DNA of 64,000 bases from Macrotrachela quadricornifera. Its lineage: Eukaryota; Rotifera; Eurotatoria; Philodinida; Philodinidae. Location: NCBI GenBank assembly GCA_022393335.1, contig JAJEKB010020870.1, positions 448,349 through 512,348 on the forward strand. The letters are read 5' to 3'. Positions 23,197 to 34,159 of this stretch are shown in pieces. The stretch's first letter is position 1. Each line of letters begins with the position of its first letter. Under the pieces are notes generated by a model, which was not told the DNA's origin, searched no databases, and saw nothing but the letters and a program-made list of their open reading frames with translations. The position numbers and the translations under genes were made by a program.

Positions 23197-24203
23197 ATGG
23201 CTACAACAGCTAACATCTCAAAAAAACGCAAAGTATACTAGTTTATTACACAATATTGTTTTTTTATTAATTTAAAATCTTTATTTATTTTTTAGTTTAT
23301 TCGCGAAGGAGTTTTTCATGCTGAACTTAATGAATTTTTCACACGTGAATTAGCTGAAGATGGTTATTCAGGTCTTGAAGTTCGTGTCACACCTCAACGA
23401 ACAGAAATTATTATCATGGCAACAAAAACACAACAAGTACTTGGTGAAAAAGGTCGTCGTATTCGTGAATTAACATCAGTTATCCAAAAACGTTTTGGTT
23501 ATCCTGAAAATTCAATTGAATTATTCGCTCAAAAAGTTGTTACACGTGGTTTATGTGCTATAGCACAAGCTGAATCATTACGTTACAAACTTATGGGTGG
23601 TCTTCCTGTACGACGGTAAGATTTTTGTAAAAAGTCATTCAATATATAAAAAAAAAATTGATTGTTGTTTTTTAGAGCATGCTATGGTGTTTTACGTTAT
23701 ATCATGGAATCAGGTGCTCAAGGTTGCGAAATCGTTGTTTCAGGTAAATTACGTGGTCAACGTGCTAAAGCAATGAAATTTATTGATGGTTTAATGATTC
23801 ATTCGGGTGATCCCGTTAATGATTATGTACAATTTGCTGTACGACATGTTCTTTTACGTCAAGGTGTACTTGGTATTAAAGTTAAAATAATGTTACCATA
23901 TGATACAAAAGAAGGCAAAGGTGCTAAAAAACCATTGCCTGATCATATTTCAATTGTACAACCTAAGGACGAAACACCAATTCAAAATCCATATTCTGAA
24001 GCAAAAGAAAGAAAAGTTGAACCAGTAAAATAATTTCTATTATTTATTTATTTATTTCTATATTCTTTTCTTTTAAATAGTTACCTCAACAAGTAGGTCT
24101 TCCTCAACAATTACCTCCTCAACAACAACAACAACAACAACAACCACCACCGCAACAGCAACCACCAATACAACCAGGTGCACCTGGAAATTTTGCATAT
24201 TAA
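23197..24203 (+). CDS. RPS3: 40S ribosomal protein S3 (uS3)
   Basis: Exons: 23197-23232 ([12 protein letters not shown]), 23296-23615, 23676-24024 and a last exon 24081-24203. The N-terminal KH-type segment includes [20 protein letters not shown] and [19 protein letters not shown]; the C-terminal domain includes [20 protein letters not shown] and [20 protein letters not shown]. These are diagnostic of eukaryotic uS3 (mRNA entry site of the 40S subunit; also base-excision-repair roles in animals). Two C-termini are possible. If the 56-bp intron 24025-24080 is kept, the donor itself supplies GTA AAA TAA and the protein ends VK at 24033 (about 237 aa). If it is spliced, a Gln/Pro-rich 40-aa tail ends at 24203 (about 275 aa). 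Human uS3 is 243 aa and ends in a Pro-rich tail. Confidence 0.93.
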
Positions 24204-24913
24204 AACAAACAATATCTAAAGAATGTTAATACATAAAAAAGAAAATATCGTAATAACATCATTGATTGTTTATTGTTGCTTTTGAAATGAATCGCCGTTC
24301 TAAGCAGCGAATAAAAGAAAACAAAAAATATTAAAACAATCAAAAAATATCTTTATTATAATTTATTTTTTTCATATACTGAAATTGTTTAAAGATAAAA
24401 TCAGTTATATTTTCTTACAGAAAAGATAGATTTTAATAGTTCTTGAAGTAAGTAGAAATCATATGTATATTTTCTATGATTTATAGCGGATAGAATGAAT
24501 TCTAAATCATTTATATTCAAATTGTAATTTTATTACAAGAGAAAAAATTCATATAATCTGTCTACAATACTACTCACTAATGCATATCAAATACAAATCA
24601 ATTCATATGTCAAAAAATCCGTTATTTATCTTTGAAAATGACCGGCTAATTTAAATGTAATAATCATTAAAAGAGCAAAATTTTTAGAATAGAGATAGTG
24701 AAATGCAGATTAATGTCTTTTCAATTAAATTTCAAAATTCATGTTGTGTTAATGAATGAACATTGATCGACAGCAACTAAATTTGGACATTATCGATTAG
24801 ATTGATACTCAATAGTCCATCAGAAGACTATCAATCTTCTATTATAAGAAAAAGTTGTTTTCATTATCATACAGTGACTAACATTTATCAATAATCCATG
24901 CCACAATGGATAG
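24204..24913. other. Intergenic, AT-rich
   Basis: Nothing recognisable apart from 3' flank of RPS3. Confidence 0.4.
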
Positions 24914-24915
24914 TA

Positions 24916-25754
24916 ACGGGTGGGCCAGAATAAATGGCGGTCTTAGTGTTTTAAAGATTTCTCCCTTATTTTTTCTTACGATTAAGAAATCTTTTTTACC
25001 AAAAGATGGAGCTTGAAATTCTCTACAAAACCCACTTAAAAATATTTGAAAAACTATGAAAAATAGAAACATACAAAATGCTCCACTTTCCAACTAGTTA
25101 GGAATAATGAATGATTATAGTTTGCATGTAATTTTTATCACTTCACCATATTAAAAATACGAACTATACAAAAAGATGTAGCGTGAAAAGCTGTACAATT
25201 TACATAAGACCAATTATTTAATAATTGCACTTTTTGTTCTCGAAATAGACAACTCTGAGCAATCAAATTTTGACTGCGTGGATATGAATGTATTTAAGTA
25301 CACGATGAATTTGATTTTTCTTATTTCATCTTGTTATTGTTTGATATGTTGTATTAGAAAGAAATAAAATATGCCACAAGAGGCAGCGTGAAAAGGTCTA
25401 CAATTTACCAACAACAATCACAGGAAAATAAGATGGAAAAAAAATAAATTCGTCGCGTACTTAAAAACATTCATTTTCACGCAGTCAAATTTTGATTGCT
25501 CAAAGTTATGTCTATTTTGAGAAGAAAAAGTGCAATTATTAAATAATTGGTCTTATGCAAATTGTACAGCTTCTCACGCTGCATCTCATCTTTTTTCAAA
25601 TATTTTTAAGTAGGTTTTAATTTTAAAAGTATATGGTTTTGTAGAGAATTTCAAGCTCCATCTTCTTTTGGTAAAAAAGATTTTTTAATCGTAAGAAAAA
25701 ATAAGGGAGAAATCTTTAAAACACTAAGACCGCCATTTATTCTTGGCCACCCGT
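24916..25754. mobile_element. Fold-back element with long inverted arms (0.84 kb), TA-flanked
   Basis: The left end reads TA|ACGGGTGGGCCAGAATAAAT and the right end is its reverse complement, ending CCACCCGT|TA. Close complementarity continues for about 190 bp (including AAGATTTCTCCC, AGAAATCTTTTTTACC and GAGCTTGAAATTCTCTAC), then resumes in an inner pair (TGACTGCGTG with CACGCAGTCA, and GACCAATTATTTAATAATTG with its complement). Almost the whole element can fold on itself. The TA flanks suggest a Tc1/mariner-type target. The 71-codon frame at 24878-25093 is part of the arm. No transposase. Confidence 0.75.
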
Positions 25755-25992
25755 TAAATTTAAGCAGTATTATCAAAAATAGACACTTTTTATTATACCT
25801 TATTTTCAGCAAATTAGTCACATATTAGGTATATCGTTAATATTTAAAAAAAAACTAAATTAATAAATGTGATTGATATTATTATATGAAAAACAAAATT
25901 ATATTTCTATATTCAGTTTATTTTTATTGATTTCATCTGTACAAAGTTAATATAAAAATGAATGAAATAATTCATTTCAATTGAAATATCTA

Positions 25993-26431
25993 TTAACATG
26001 CTGTTGTTGAATTACGTAATTCATTTACAAGTGCACTAATACGTTGAATATGTATTGCTAATTTTTTATAATTATCGAATTCATTATCTTTCGAATAATA
26101 TTGTTTTAATATTTGACAACCAAATTCAGTTGTTTTTATTGTTGGTAATGCATGTGAAAGATGCTTTTCTAATAGTAATTCAAATGTATCAAATTGTTCA
26201 ATTGATATAACTTGTACACAAAATTTTCGACGAATATTAAAACCTAAATCATCATTAAAAAATTCAACTAAAAATAAAATAGATTTTAATTAATATAATT
26301 CAAATAAATTTTATACTTTTATCATTTGGTTTTAAATCATGAAAATGACTTTTATCAAGACGAATTTCAATTGTTTTTTTTCCAGAATAAATTAAAGAAA
26401 ACCAAGGTTCAGCTAAATGTTTAACAAGCAT
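25993..26431 (-). CDS. ASCH-domain protein, 2 exons, 129 aa
   Basis: Exon 1 is 26431-26317 and exon 2 is 26267-25993 (390 bp in frame). The N-terminus, with EPWFSLIYSGKKTIEIRL, carries the S-G-K-K-T-I-E-x-R signature of ASCH domains. It is followed by DLKPNDKIEFFNDD and a C-terminal part (LLLEKHLSHALPTIKTTEFG and ILKQYYSK) that matches the small stand-alone ASCH/YqfB-like proteins, which keep a central hydrophobic barrel. ASCH domains bind RNA or act as small amidohydrolases in some bacterial members; which applies here cannot be told. There is no signal peptide, so it is likely cytosolic or nuclear. The intron is 49 bp. Confidence 0.75.
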
Positions 26432-26689
26432 CTATCGTATATTATCCTTTCGTTATGAAATCACCGACTGATACTCTCTTTTTATACAAGGAAGGTAGTT
26501 GATGAAATACATGACTAATCTTACTTAAGCAAAAATCAACACAACAGGGAGGTTGACAAATAAAACATAATATATCACATTTTCTATGTATAACTAATTA
26601 TCTTCCTCGACAGAGGGCAACACTAAACAATTTCGTTATTACTAACAAAAAATTTATTATAAAAAAAGCCTATATTCATTTTTCTTTGA

Positions 26690-27183
26690 CATATATTGGA
26701 TATATGTATTATATGAATCGAAACTTTCTTTTTTATCAAAAGATAATGCTTGAAATCTCCATCCCATTCTATTTACAAAACAAAATATACCAAAAGATGC
26801 AGTGTGAAAAGCTCTATGATTTATATACCACCACTTATTTTATAACTGTAGTGTTTTGTTTTCAAGATGAACAAAATTTTTAGTGATAAAATTCGAAGAA
26901 CTTTTTGCGCTACATCTTTTGATACATTTTGTTGTTAAATAGGCCGAAATAATAAAAAAAAAAACTAGATGCAAACATGCCCATTCATTATGTCTAACCA
27001 GTTACATTTTACAGCCCTTTTTATGTGCCTTTATTTTTCAACTATTTTCAAACAGTTTTAGGATCTAGTTATATATGATTTTGTAGAGAATTTCAAGTGT
27101 TATCTTTTGATAAAAAAGAAAGTTTCGATTGAGTGAAAAATAGTCGAAATACCAATAGTCTAATATCCTCTAGCCCACTCGTT
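26690..27183. mobile_element. Second, decayed copy of the ACGGGTGG fold-back family
   Basis: CGAAACTTTCTTTTTTATCA at about 26707 is complementary to TGATAAAAAAGAAAGTTTCG near 27108-27127, and GCTTGAAAT pairs with ATTTCAAGTG. The right end, read in reverse, gives TAACGAGTGGGCTAGAG, matching the terminus of the element at 24916. The left terminus is lost or unrecognisable. Subterminal CAAAAGATGCAGTGTGAAAA is shared with the first copy. Confidence 0.6.
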
Positions 27184-27715
27184 ATACATATATAGATGCA
27201 AATGTTTATTCTATAATTATCGCATATATATAATCTGGCAACGATTATCTTCATATTGTCACATTAGAACAGTGTTTTCTAAAAGACTTCTACATATGCC
27301 TAAGTAATCAATCATCTGTTATGCGAAAAAGAGATTTCCATATGGTATCTCGAGGCATATTTATAGACTTTCTAATTATTATAACATATTTATATAACAC
27401 ATCAGAAAAGTTTATTATAAATATAATTAAGATAGTTTTTGAATAATATCAAGAAGAAAAAAAGACTAAAGATATTAATATGATAACAAATTCAATTATT
27501 CTTGACATTTATATAAGATAATATGAAATGATTATAAGTTACTTTTTTAATCAAATATTTATTAGGTCATAATACATGCATGATAATACACAATACAAGA
27601 CAAAAATCGCCTAACTGATCTTATACACTTGAAACTCTACATCAATAGAATACAAATGAAAAAAAAAAAGAATCTTTGAATTTATTCATTATTTGAAGAA
27701 TATATAAAGAAAAAA
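27184..27715. other. Intergenic, AT-rich
   Basis: No feature seen. Confidence 0.4.
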
Positions 27716-28000
27716 TTAATTAAATTGTCTATATCTATAATGTTTTCCATCTCTTGCATCTTCTTGTTCAAGTAAATCAATTAATTCACATTCATCTCGA
27801 CACATTCGTAATGTATCTCTATTACGTTCACGTCGTGTTGTTAACATACAACGTGCTTGACAATCAACATAAATTTCATATGATTGTTCAATTAAAGTAA
27901 ACATTACCATCATTATTGTTAAATATACTAAAATGATAATATATTTAAAATAAAATAAAATAAAAACTTTATTCATACCGAGAAATCGACTTTTTATCAT
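27716..28000 (-). CDS. Small secreted protein with two CxxxC motifs, 2 exons, 77 aa
   Basis: Exon 1 (28000-27979, MIKSRFL) and exon 2 (27927-27716) are separated by a 51-bp intron with GTATG and TTTTAG ends; 234 bp in frame. The N-terminus (MIKSRFLVYLTIMMVMFTLI) is a strong signal peptide. The mature part has exactly four cysteines as C-x3-C-x15-C-x3-C in a highly charged, helical context (RRERNRDTLR). This pattern fits a disulfide-stapled helical hairpin. I do not know the family; function could be a secreted peptide, protease inhibitor or signalling factor, but nothing in the sequence decides. Without splicing the frame is open and gives a longer, less plausible protein. Confidence 0.6.
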   Translation of the reverse strand: MIKSRFLGMNKVFILFYFKYIIILVYLTIMMVMFTLIEQSYEIYVDCQARCMLTTRRERNRDTLRMCRDECELIDLLEQEDARDGKHYRYRQFN

Positions 28001-28574
28001 CGTATAAATTATTGCTTTGTACAATTGAAGGACAAATAATATGAATGGCGTTTTGTATTTATATACATATGTATAAATATAAATAAGGTTATCTTCTTTT
28101 CTGCATTCGTTCGCCCCCGACCACTTAGAATAGCTTATCTTACAGATATGTTCGCCCACTCAATGTCATATTCGATCAACAACAGAATTATTTTGTTTGA
28201 TTCATCTTTATATCGATAAATTTCACTTGAATAATAAGTTTGTTTTTTTTCCGTATTAAATAGAATTTAAATGAAATAAAAAGAAAAGAACTTTTTCTTT
28301 TTTTTTTGTACTAATAAAATGTAAACGAATAAGAAATCATTCATATTGAAGGTATTCAAATCGCTCTTTAAATAGAAAAAAAGAAAATGTAATTTATTTG
28401 TATGTATGTCAATACATTAAGTTGTCAAGAAGAAAAGAAACATAGCATTCATTTACTATTCACTAACAACAACATTTTTAGTAAAAATTTAAAAGAACTA
28501 ATCACGCAAAGTTATATAAATTATTGTTCGTTTATAATTGAGTGATCACAATTGAATACTTAACAAAAACAACA
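28001..28574. promoter_or_regulatory. Divergent intergenic region between the small secreted gene and SPATA1
   Basis: 574 bp between divergent starts, which must hold both promoters. AT-rich; no specific element is identified. Confidence 0.35.
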
Positions 28575-31500
28575 ATGCTTCAAACACGTCTTGAAAATGA
28601 ACAATTCAATTTATTACCAAATGTTTTTACAAATCCTCGATCACAAAATAGTTTTATCACTACTGATCGTCCTGATTCTTCACAAGTATTTGAAAAATAA
28701 AAAAAAAAAAGAAGAAATTTATTTATTTTTTTAATATAAATAGCTTGTTGATTTACATATATATATTATTCCAAAAACTGTATGGAAAAATATTCAACAT
28801 TTAGCACAAAATGAAGCAATGGGTGATGCTATATCAGCTGGTTTTGTTCGGTAAAAAAAAAAAAAGAATTTTTTCATTAGTTTTCTTTTTAAAATGTATT
28901 AATGAAAATTTTAGCGTACCACAAGATATGAAATTACATGATTTACGTGAATCAATTGAACAATTATGTCGAACAGAAAATTATTTTCCACGAGAATTTA
29001 TTTTTCTTCGATCTGTTGGAAGATGTTTAACAAGAGTTAAACAAACACAAGAAAATGAACTAAAAGTTAAAAATTATCGACCACCACAGGTTAAAATATT
29101 TTTTTTCCAAATTTTATTTACCCTTAATTGTTATTACTTATTATTTTAGACATTTGCACCTGAAGTAAAATTTGTTCTTAATTTCCTTATAATAAATGAT
29201 TAAATAATAATAAATTTAGATTTATCTTCTCGAAGGTCGTCATGAAGATTATTCACAGACTCCATCTGCTTCACCAGCACTTTCTTCTGCTAGTTATTTA
29301 TTTGGTAATCGTTATCAACAACATTTCAATTATTATGATTATGATCGATCACCATCAAGACTTTCTCGTCATCATCATCGAAAACCATTACGTGCTGAAA
29401 AAAATCATTTATCAATAAAGAAAAAAAATGAATTAGTATCAGAAAGTAAAAGTTTAACTAGATTAACACAAATTAGTTCAGGTAATAATAATTTCTAAAT
29501 ATTTCATTTAATATTTAAATTAAAAAATTCTAGATTTTGATGAATCATCACCAAAGTAAGTAAAGAAAAGTGTATTTTTTTTTTTCAAAAATTTATTCTC
29601 AATTTAATCAGAAAAACGAGAAATAATGAAGGTAATCCCATTTTTAGCATGTCTGTTTCATCAATTATGACGGCAAGGTATAAAAGAATAAGCGTGTGTG
29701 TGTGTGTGTGTGTTTTATTTAACAAAATATTTTGAAATGTTTTACTTAAATCTTTCTTATGTTTACATGTTAGATAAGAAAAATTTTTATGTTTATATAG
29801 AGAATTATTCAAATTAAAAGAAGAACAAGAACGTCTTCGTCGACGTCAAGCTGAATTAGAACGAATGCGTCGAGCTGTCGAAGAAAATGAACGACAACAT
29901 CGTCAACAAGAAAAAATTCAATCTGATCGTGATGAAGAAGAACGTCAACGACAACGTCGTCAAGAAAAAGACGAAAATGAACAACGTCGTCATCGTCGTC
30001 AACGACGAGAACAAGAAGAATTAGCTGCTACAAAAATTCAAGCATCATTTCGTGGATATAAAGATCGTCAAATGTTTCGTGAACGTCAAAAACAGTAAAT
30101 ATTCATTAATTTTATTTTATTTCATTCATATATTTCTTCAGTATTATAAAAAATGATTCTCGAAAAATATCATTAAAAAGTAATAAATCAATACAAAATG
30201 AGAAAAATAATATTGATATTAATGATGATGAATTATCCGATGGGTTCGTTCTCTATTTTTTATTGTTTGTAGTATCACATATTTATTTGTCCGGTAAATT
30301 CGGAATTAAATGCACGCATGATATTGTTTATCTTGTCTATATAATTTGATACTTCTTTCACCTCTCTCTCTATATATATCCTTTAGTAGTCAAATTTTAT
30401 CTCGATCATCATCAATTGGATCAACATCAGATGTTGATTCAAATCCATCACGACCAGAAACAAGAACAATAAAAAAAAATATTAGAGAAAGTATACAATC
30501 TAATTCATCATCATTATTATCAATGAAAACTGACGAAGATAAATATTCATTAATAAAAACTAATACTGATGATGAAAATATACGATCTGCAACAGTTACT
30601 AAAATACGTCATTCAGACGAAGAAATTTTACCTATGTCAACACCAGATATTAATGATGATGATACGTGAGTAATAGATTATGTAAATGTATATTTGTATA
30701 AGTATTTGTCTTTGTTTTCTGTTGTTTATTATAATTATAAATTAATAATTTAAATAAAACGAAAATTTAATTTTTTTATCTTTTATCTATTTAAAAGATA
30801 TGAATTAGAACGACGTGAAGCAGAAGCTAAACGACGCCATCAAACTGGAAATGATAAAAAAAAACCTAAAGAATCAGATGAACATCGACGACGAGAATTA
30901 CCTAAACGACAAGTACCTGAGGATCGTATGTAATATTATTCTATTAGTTTTTTTTTAACATTTAAAAAGAAGCTCATAAACATATCAATGTTCGAAACTT
31001 ACGAAACATTTTTTGTACTCGTATTAATAATAAACGAAAACTTTTTCTTTTCTTTTTTCTTAAATTAAGGACTTTTAATATTGCTTAGTCAATATTTGTA
31101 TACATATAAAACTTGAAAAGCTTCAAATCGATTTTTAGATAAAAAAAAACGAAAACTTTCGTTGTCAAAATAAATTTTTAAATTATTTTTATATTATTCT
31201 AGCTGAATCCCTTCGTACTCGTCTTCAAGAATTACGTACAGGACGTGTTGATCTTGAAAAAATTCGTGATGAAGTTATAAAACATTTAAAATATATGCAT
31301 AATCGAATCACATTACGACGAAAAGAAGGTTTTATTTATTTCTTTTTTTTTTTTGTTTTTAAATTCATTTCTTTTCTTTTTTTTTTGTAGCTCGTAATAT
31401 GTGGAAGAAAAAATATTTTCATGAAAAGAAAAAAACTCCACCAGTTGAAGAGAAATCTACACAATTAAAAACTAATTTAGATGAAATACGTACAAAAATT

Positions 31501-31899
31501 GTACAAATTATTGATAATGAATGTAAACATACAGCACAAATAGGTTATATAAAAGAAGCTGAACTTGGAGTAAATAGAAAAAACAAAATTTCATTTTTTT
31601 TTATTTTGAATTAATTAAATATCTATTTTATTCTTAAAGAATTTTGTGCTACAAATTACACGTATTCAACATGAAATTCATGATATTCGTCATCAACTTG
31701 ATCAAGCTAAATTACGATTAACAACTGATATTAAAGTAAGAATTAACACACAGAAAACAAGAAGAAAAAAAAAAGAATTCTATTATATTTATTATTTTAG
31801 TTAAGAAATCAAGCTGAAAATGAATCTCGAACATTAAAACATGAACTAGGTCAAGCTAAAATGAATTTAAATCATATTAGAAATCGTATAATAATTTAA
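28575..31899 (+). CDS. SPATA1: SPATA1-like protein with IQ motif, 15 exons, 686 aa
   Basis: Exons: 28575-28685, 28744-28850, 28915-29089, 29150-29164, 29220-29481, 29534-29555, 29612-29677, 29801-30094, 30142-30243, 30387-30665, 30798-30925, 31203-31328, 31391-31569, 31640-31735, 31801-31899 (2061 bp, in frame). The N-terminal domain (LVDLHIYIIPKTVWKNIQHL, ISAGFVRVPQDMKLHDLRES, then TFAPEIYLLEG) matches vertebrate SPATA1. The C-terminal domain has ARNMWKKKYFHEKKKTPPVE, the SPATA1 hallmark, then coiled coil. The middle is an Arg/Gln/Glu-rich coil ending in an IQ-type motif (AATKIQASFRGYKDRQMF, about residue 337-354), a likely calmodulin site, plus a Ser/Asp-rich linker. SPATA1 is known from sperm flagella. 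It includes 15-bp and 22-bp micro-exons and a (GT)n run in an intron at about 29692-29713. Confidence 0.8.
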
Positions 31900-31966
31900 A
31901 ACATTTGTCTTTTGTTTGGTATTGCAATATATATATTTTTGAAAAATTAGTTTCTTTTTTCTCATC

Positions 31967-32694
31967 TTAACGATCAGCTATACGATAAGATTTTAATGCT
32001 GGAACTGCAGCTGGAACTTCAGCTGTGGTTGCTTGATGATCATGATGATGAATAGCAGCAATAATACGTTCTTCAATTTCATGTAATTGTTGCTTGAATA
32101 AATCAAGTATATTATGAACATCAACAGTTATATGTGCATCATGTTCATGATGAGTTTGATGTTGATGATCATATTTTTTATGAGGATCATCATGTTCTAA
32201 TTCGTAGAGAAAATAATAGAAATAAATAGACAAAAAAAAACAATAAAGTGTTTACCGGCACTATCATCATCTTTTTTTTCAGTAGCTATTATTAGAAAAA
32301 ATCAAATATTTTATTATATGATTTATTTAATTTTGAAAAAACTTACTTGTCGTTGCTGTTGATGGAGCATTACCATCAGCAGGGTCAATTGGTGGAACCT
32401 CTCCTTGTGCACTGATTGCTAAATTATAAAATAATATATAGAGATTGAAATTATATTTTAAACTTGATGTAGTCTTTAAAAATATTCTCTATTTGATCGA
32501 ATTTTTATCGACCGACCTGATTCAGATGAAATAGAATCATTGACATGAGCTCGTAAATAATCAGTAGCAATGGCAATTTCTTGACTAATACTTCCTGTTT
32601 AGATTCTCGGATTAAAAATTTTTATCAAAAAAAATTTTAATAAAAACTAACCTGCAATACATATTGCAACTATTGAATATAATAAAATATGCAT
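31967..32694 (-). CDS. Secreted histidine-rich protein, about 140 aa
   Basis: Exons: 32694-32652 (signal peptide MHILLYSIVAICIAG), 32594-32517, 32418-32347, 32196-31967; 423 bp in frame. A further 29-bp segment, 32285-32257, has consensus acceptor and donor but would break the frame if included. The mature protein is acidic, then has a His cluster (HDDPHKKYDHQHQTHHEHDA) and a second one (AAIHHHDHQA) on either side of an amphipathic helix (VHNILDLFKQQLHEIEERI). The His/Asp pattern suggests Zn or Cu binding in the secretory pathway or outside the cell, but this is inference. No family recognised. Tail-to-tail with SPATA1, with only 67 bp between stop codons. Confidence 0.6.
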
Positions 32695-34159
32695 TTTAAG
32701 TATTAGATCAACGTCGGTCGATAAGTACAAAATGAAAGCAAATTCTGATATGAGTTATTCAAGTTATTTGTATTTATATATAGATGCTACAAAGAGAAAG
32801 AGAGAGAAATAGGGGAAAAGAACATAGAGAAATACCATCAATCATGAATGCTTCGTGTACATATAGAAAATAACTGAGTGTTTCCAACTGCCTGATAAAT
32901 CGCAGCATCTTCTTTCCATCACATATGGCATAATGTTGAAGCTAAAGGCCGTAGGGTAAACATTAGAAACAGAACAGCTGCCATATATATCCAAACCTTC
33001 TGCCTAAAAAAAAGAATGGTTTGTTATAAATACCATCAGTAGTACTCTAACATATGTTCTTAAAGTACAGTTATTTGCTTGTTGATATAATACTTTGCAA
33101 TAGGATTAATGAGTAAAATATGAAATATATGTTGTTTAACCATGAGAACTATATTTATCTTCTTCATAATTTTTTTGCTGAAGAAACAAATAAACACTGT
33201 TACTTGATCTTAAATAACTACAAATTAATTCTTTCTATGTAGTATCATCATTCTATCTATTAGAGTTATTGATCTTAATTTATTAGGATTCTACAATCGA
33301 AAAACAACAAAATAAGACATCGTCCATCAAAGAATTAATACAAAAAGGTTGAAAAATTAAATTTGAGCTATATTTAGATGATAACATTAAATTAATGGAA
33401 AATTGTTTGTTTATATACACAATTTGTATGTCAACGGTTGATAGCATTGATTTCATCTGTCAACAGATAACACACTGTCATATATGTGAAATGAATTATT
33501 AAGATAATCTAAGGATAATTCTCTGTAGGTTTTGTGTAAAATACAAACTATGATAAAGTAAAAAAAAAATCATAATTTTTATTTATCAAAAGTTAACTAG
33601 TAAATCGGTAGAATATATATTCGATTATTAATTATTGAGAACAAGATATATGAAAATTAATTATCTATTTATTTTAAATTTAAATTTAATATTAACAGAT
33701 TAAATGATAATTACACTTCAAATATGACAATAAAAACAGCAAAAAAAAAAAGAAACAAAAATCAAATAGAATTAATGTACTAATCTAATCATACATCATT
33801 TTAAATAACTTCATTTAAGATTAATTATATAATAAATATTTCACAGAAGTTTATAAGATCTTTCATACATATATATATTCTATAAATGATAGATCTGATG
33901 AAAGAACTTTTATCTGTCTTTCTTCAGTAACGTAAATAAATGATATAGTACTTCTGTCTAGTACGTGCCTTTTTTTCTTTTTTTTATCCTTCATTATGTG
34001 GGAAGACATTAGCAGTTGTATGAGATTAACACCATTATATTAATGATTGCATCCGAATTTTGGAATGCTCAAATGGAATGAAAGAAATAGTGTTATTGAG
34101 AGATAATTTTATATTTGTAAAAACAAACTAATTCTTTTTTTTCCTGAGTATTTCTCATA
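32695..34159. other. Intergenic, AT-rich
   Basis: No gene, RNA or repeat with support. Contains the presumed promoter of the His-rich gene at the left. Confidence 0.4.
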
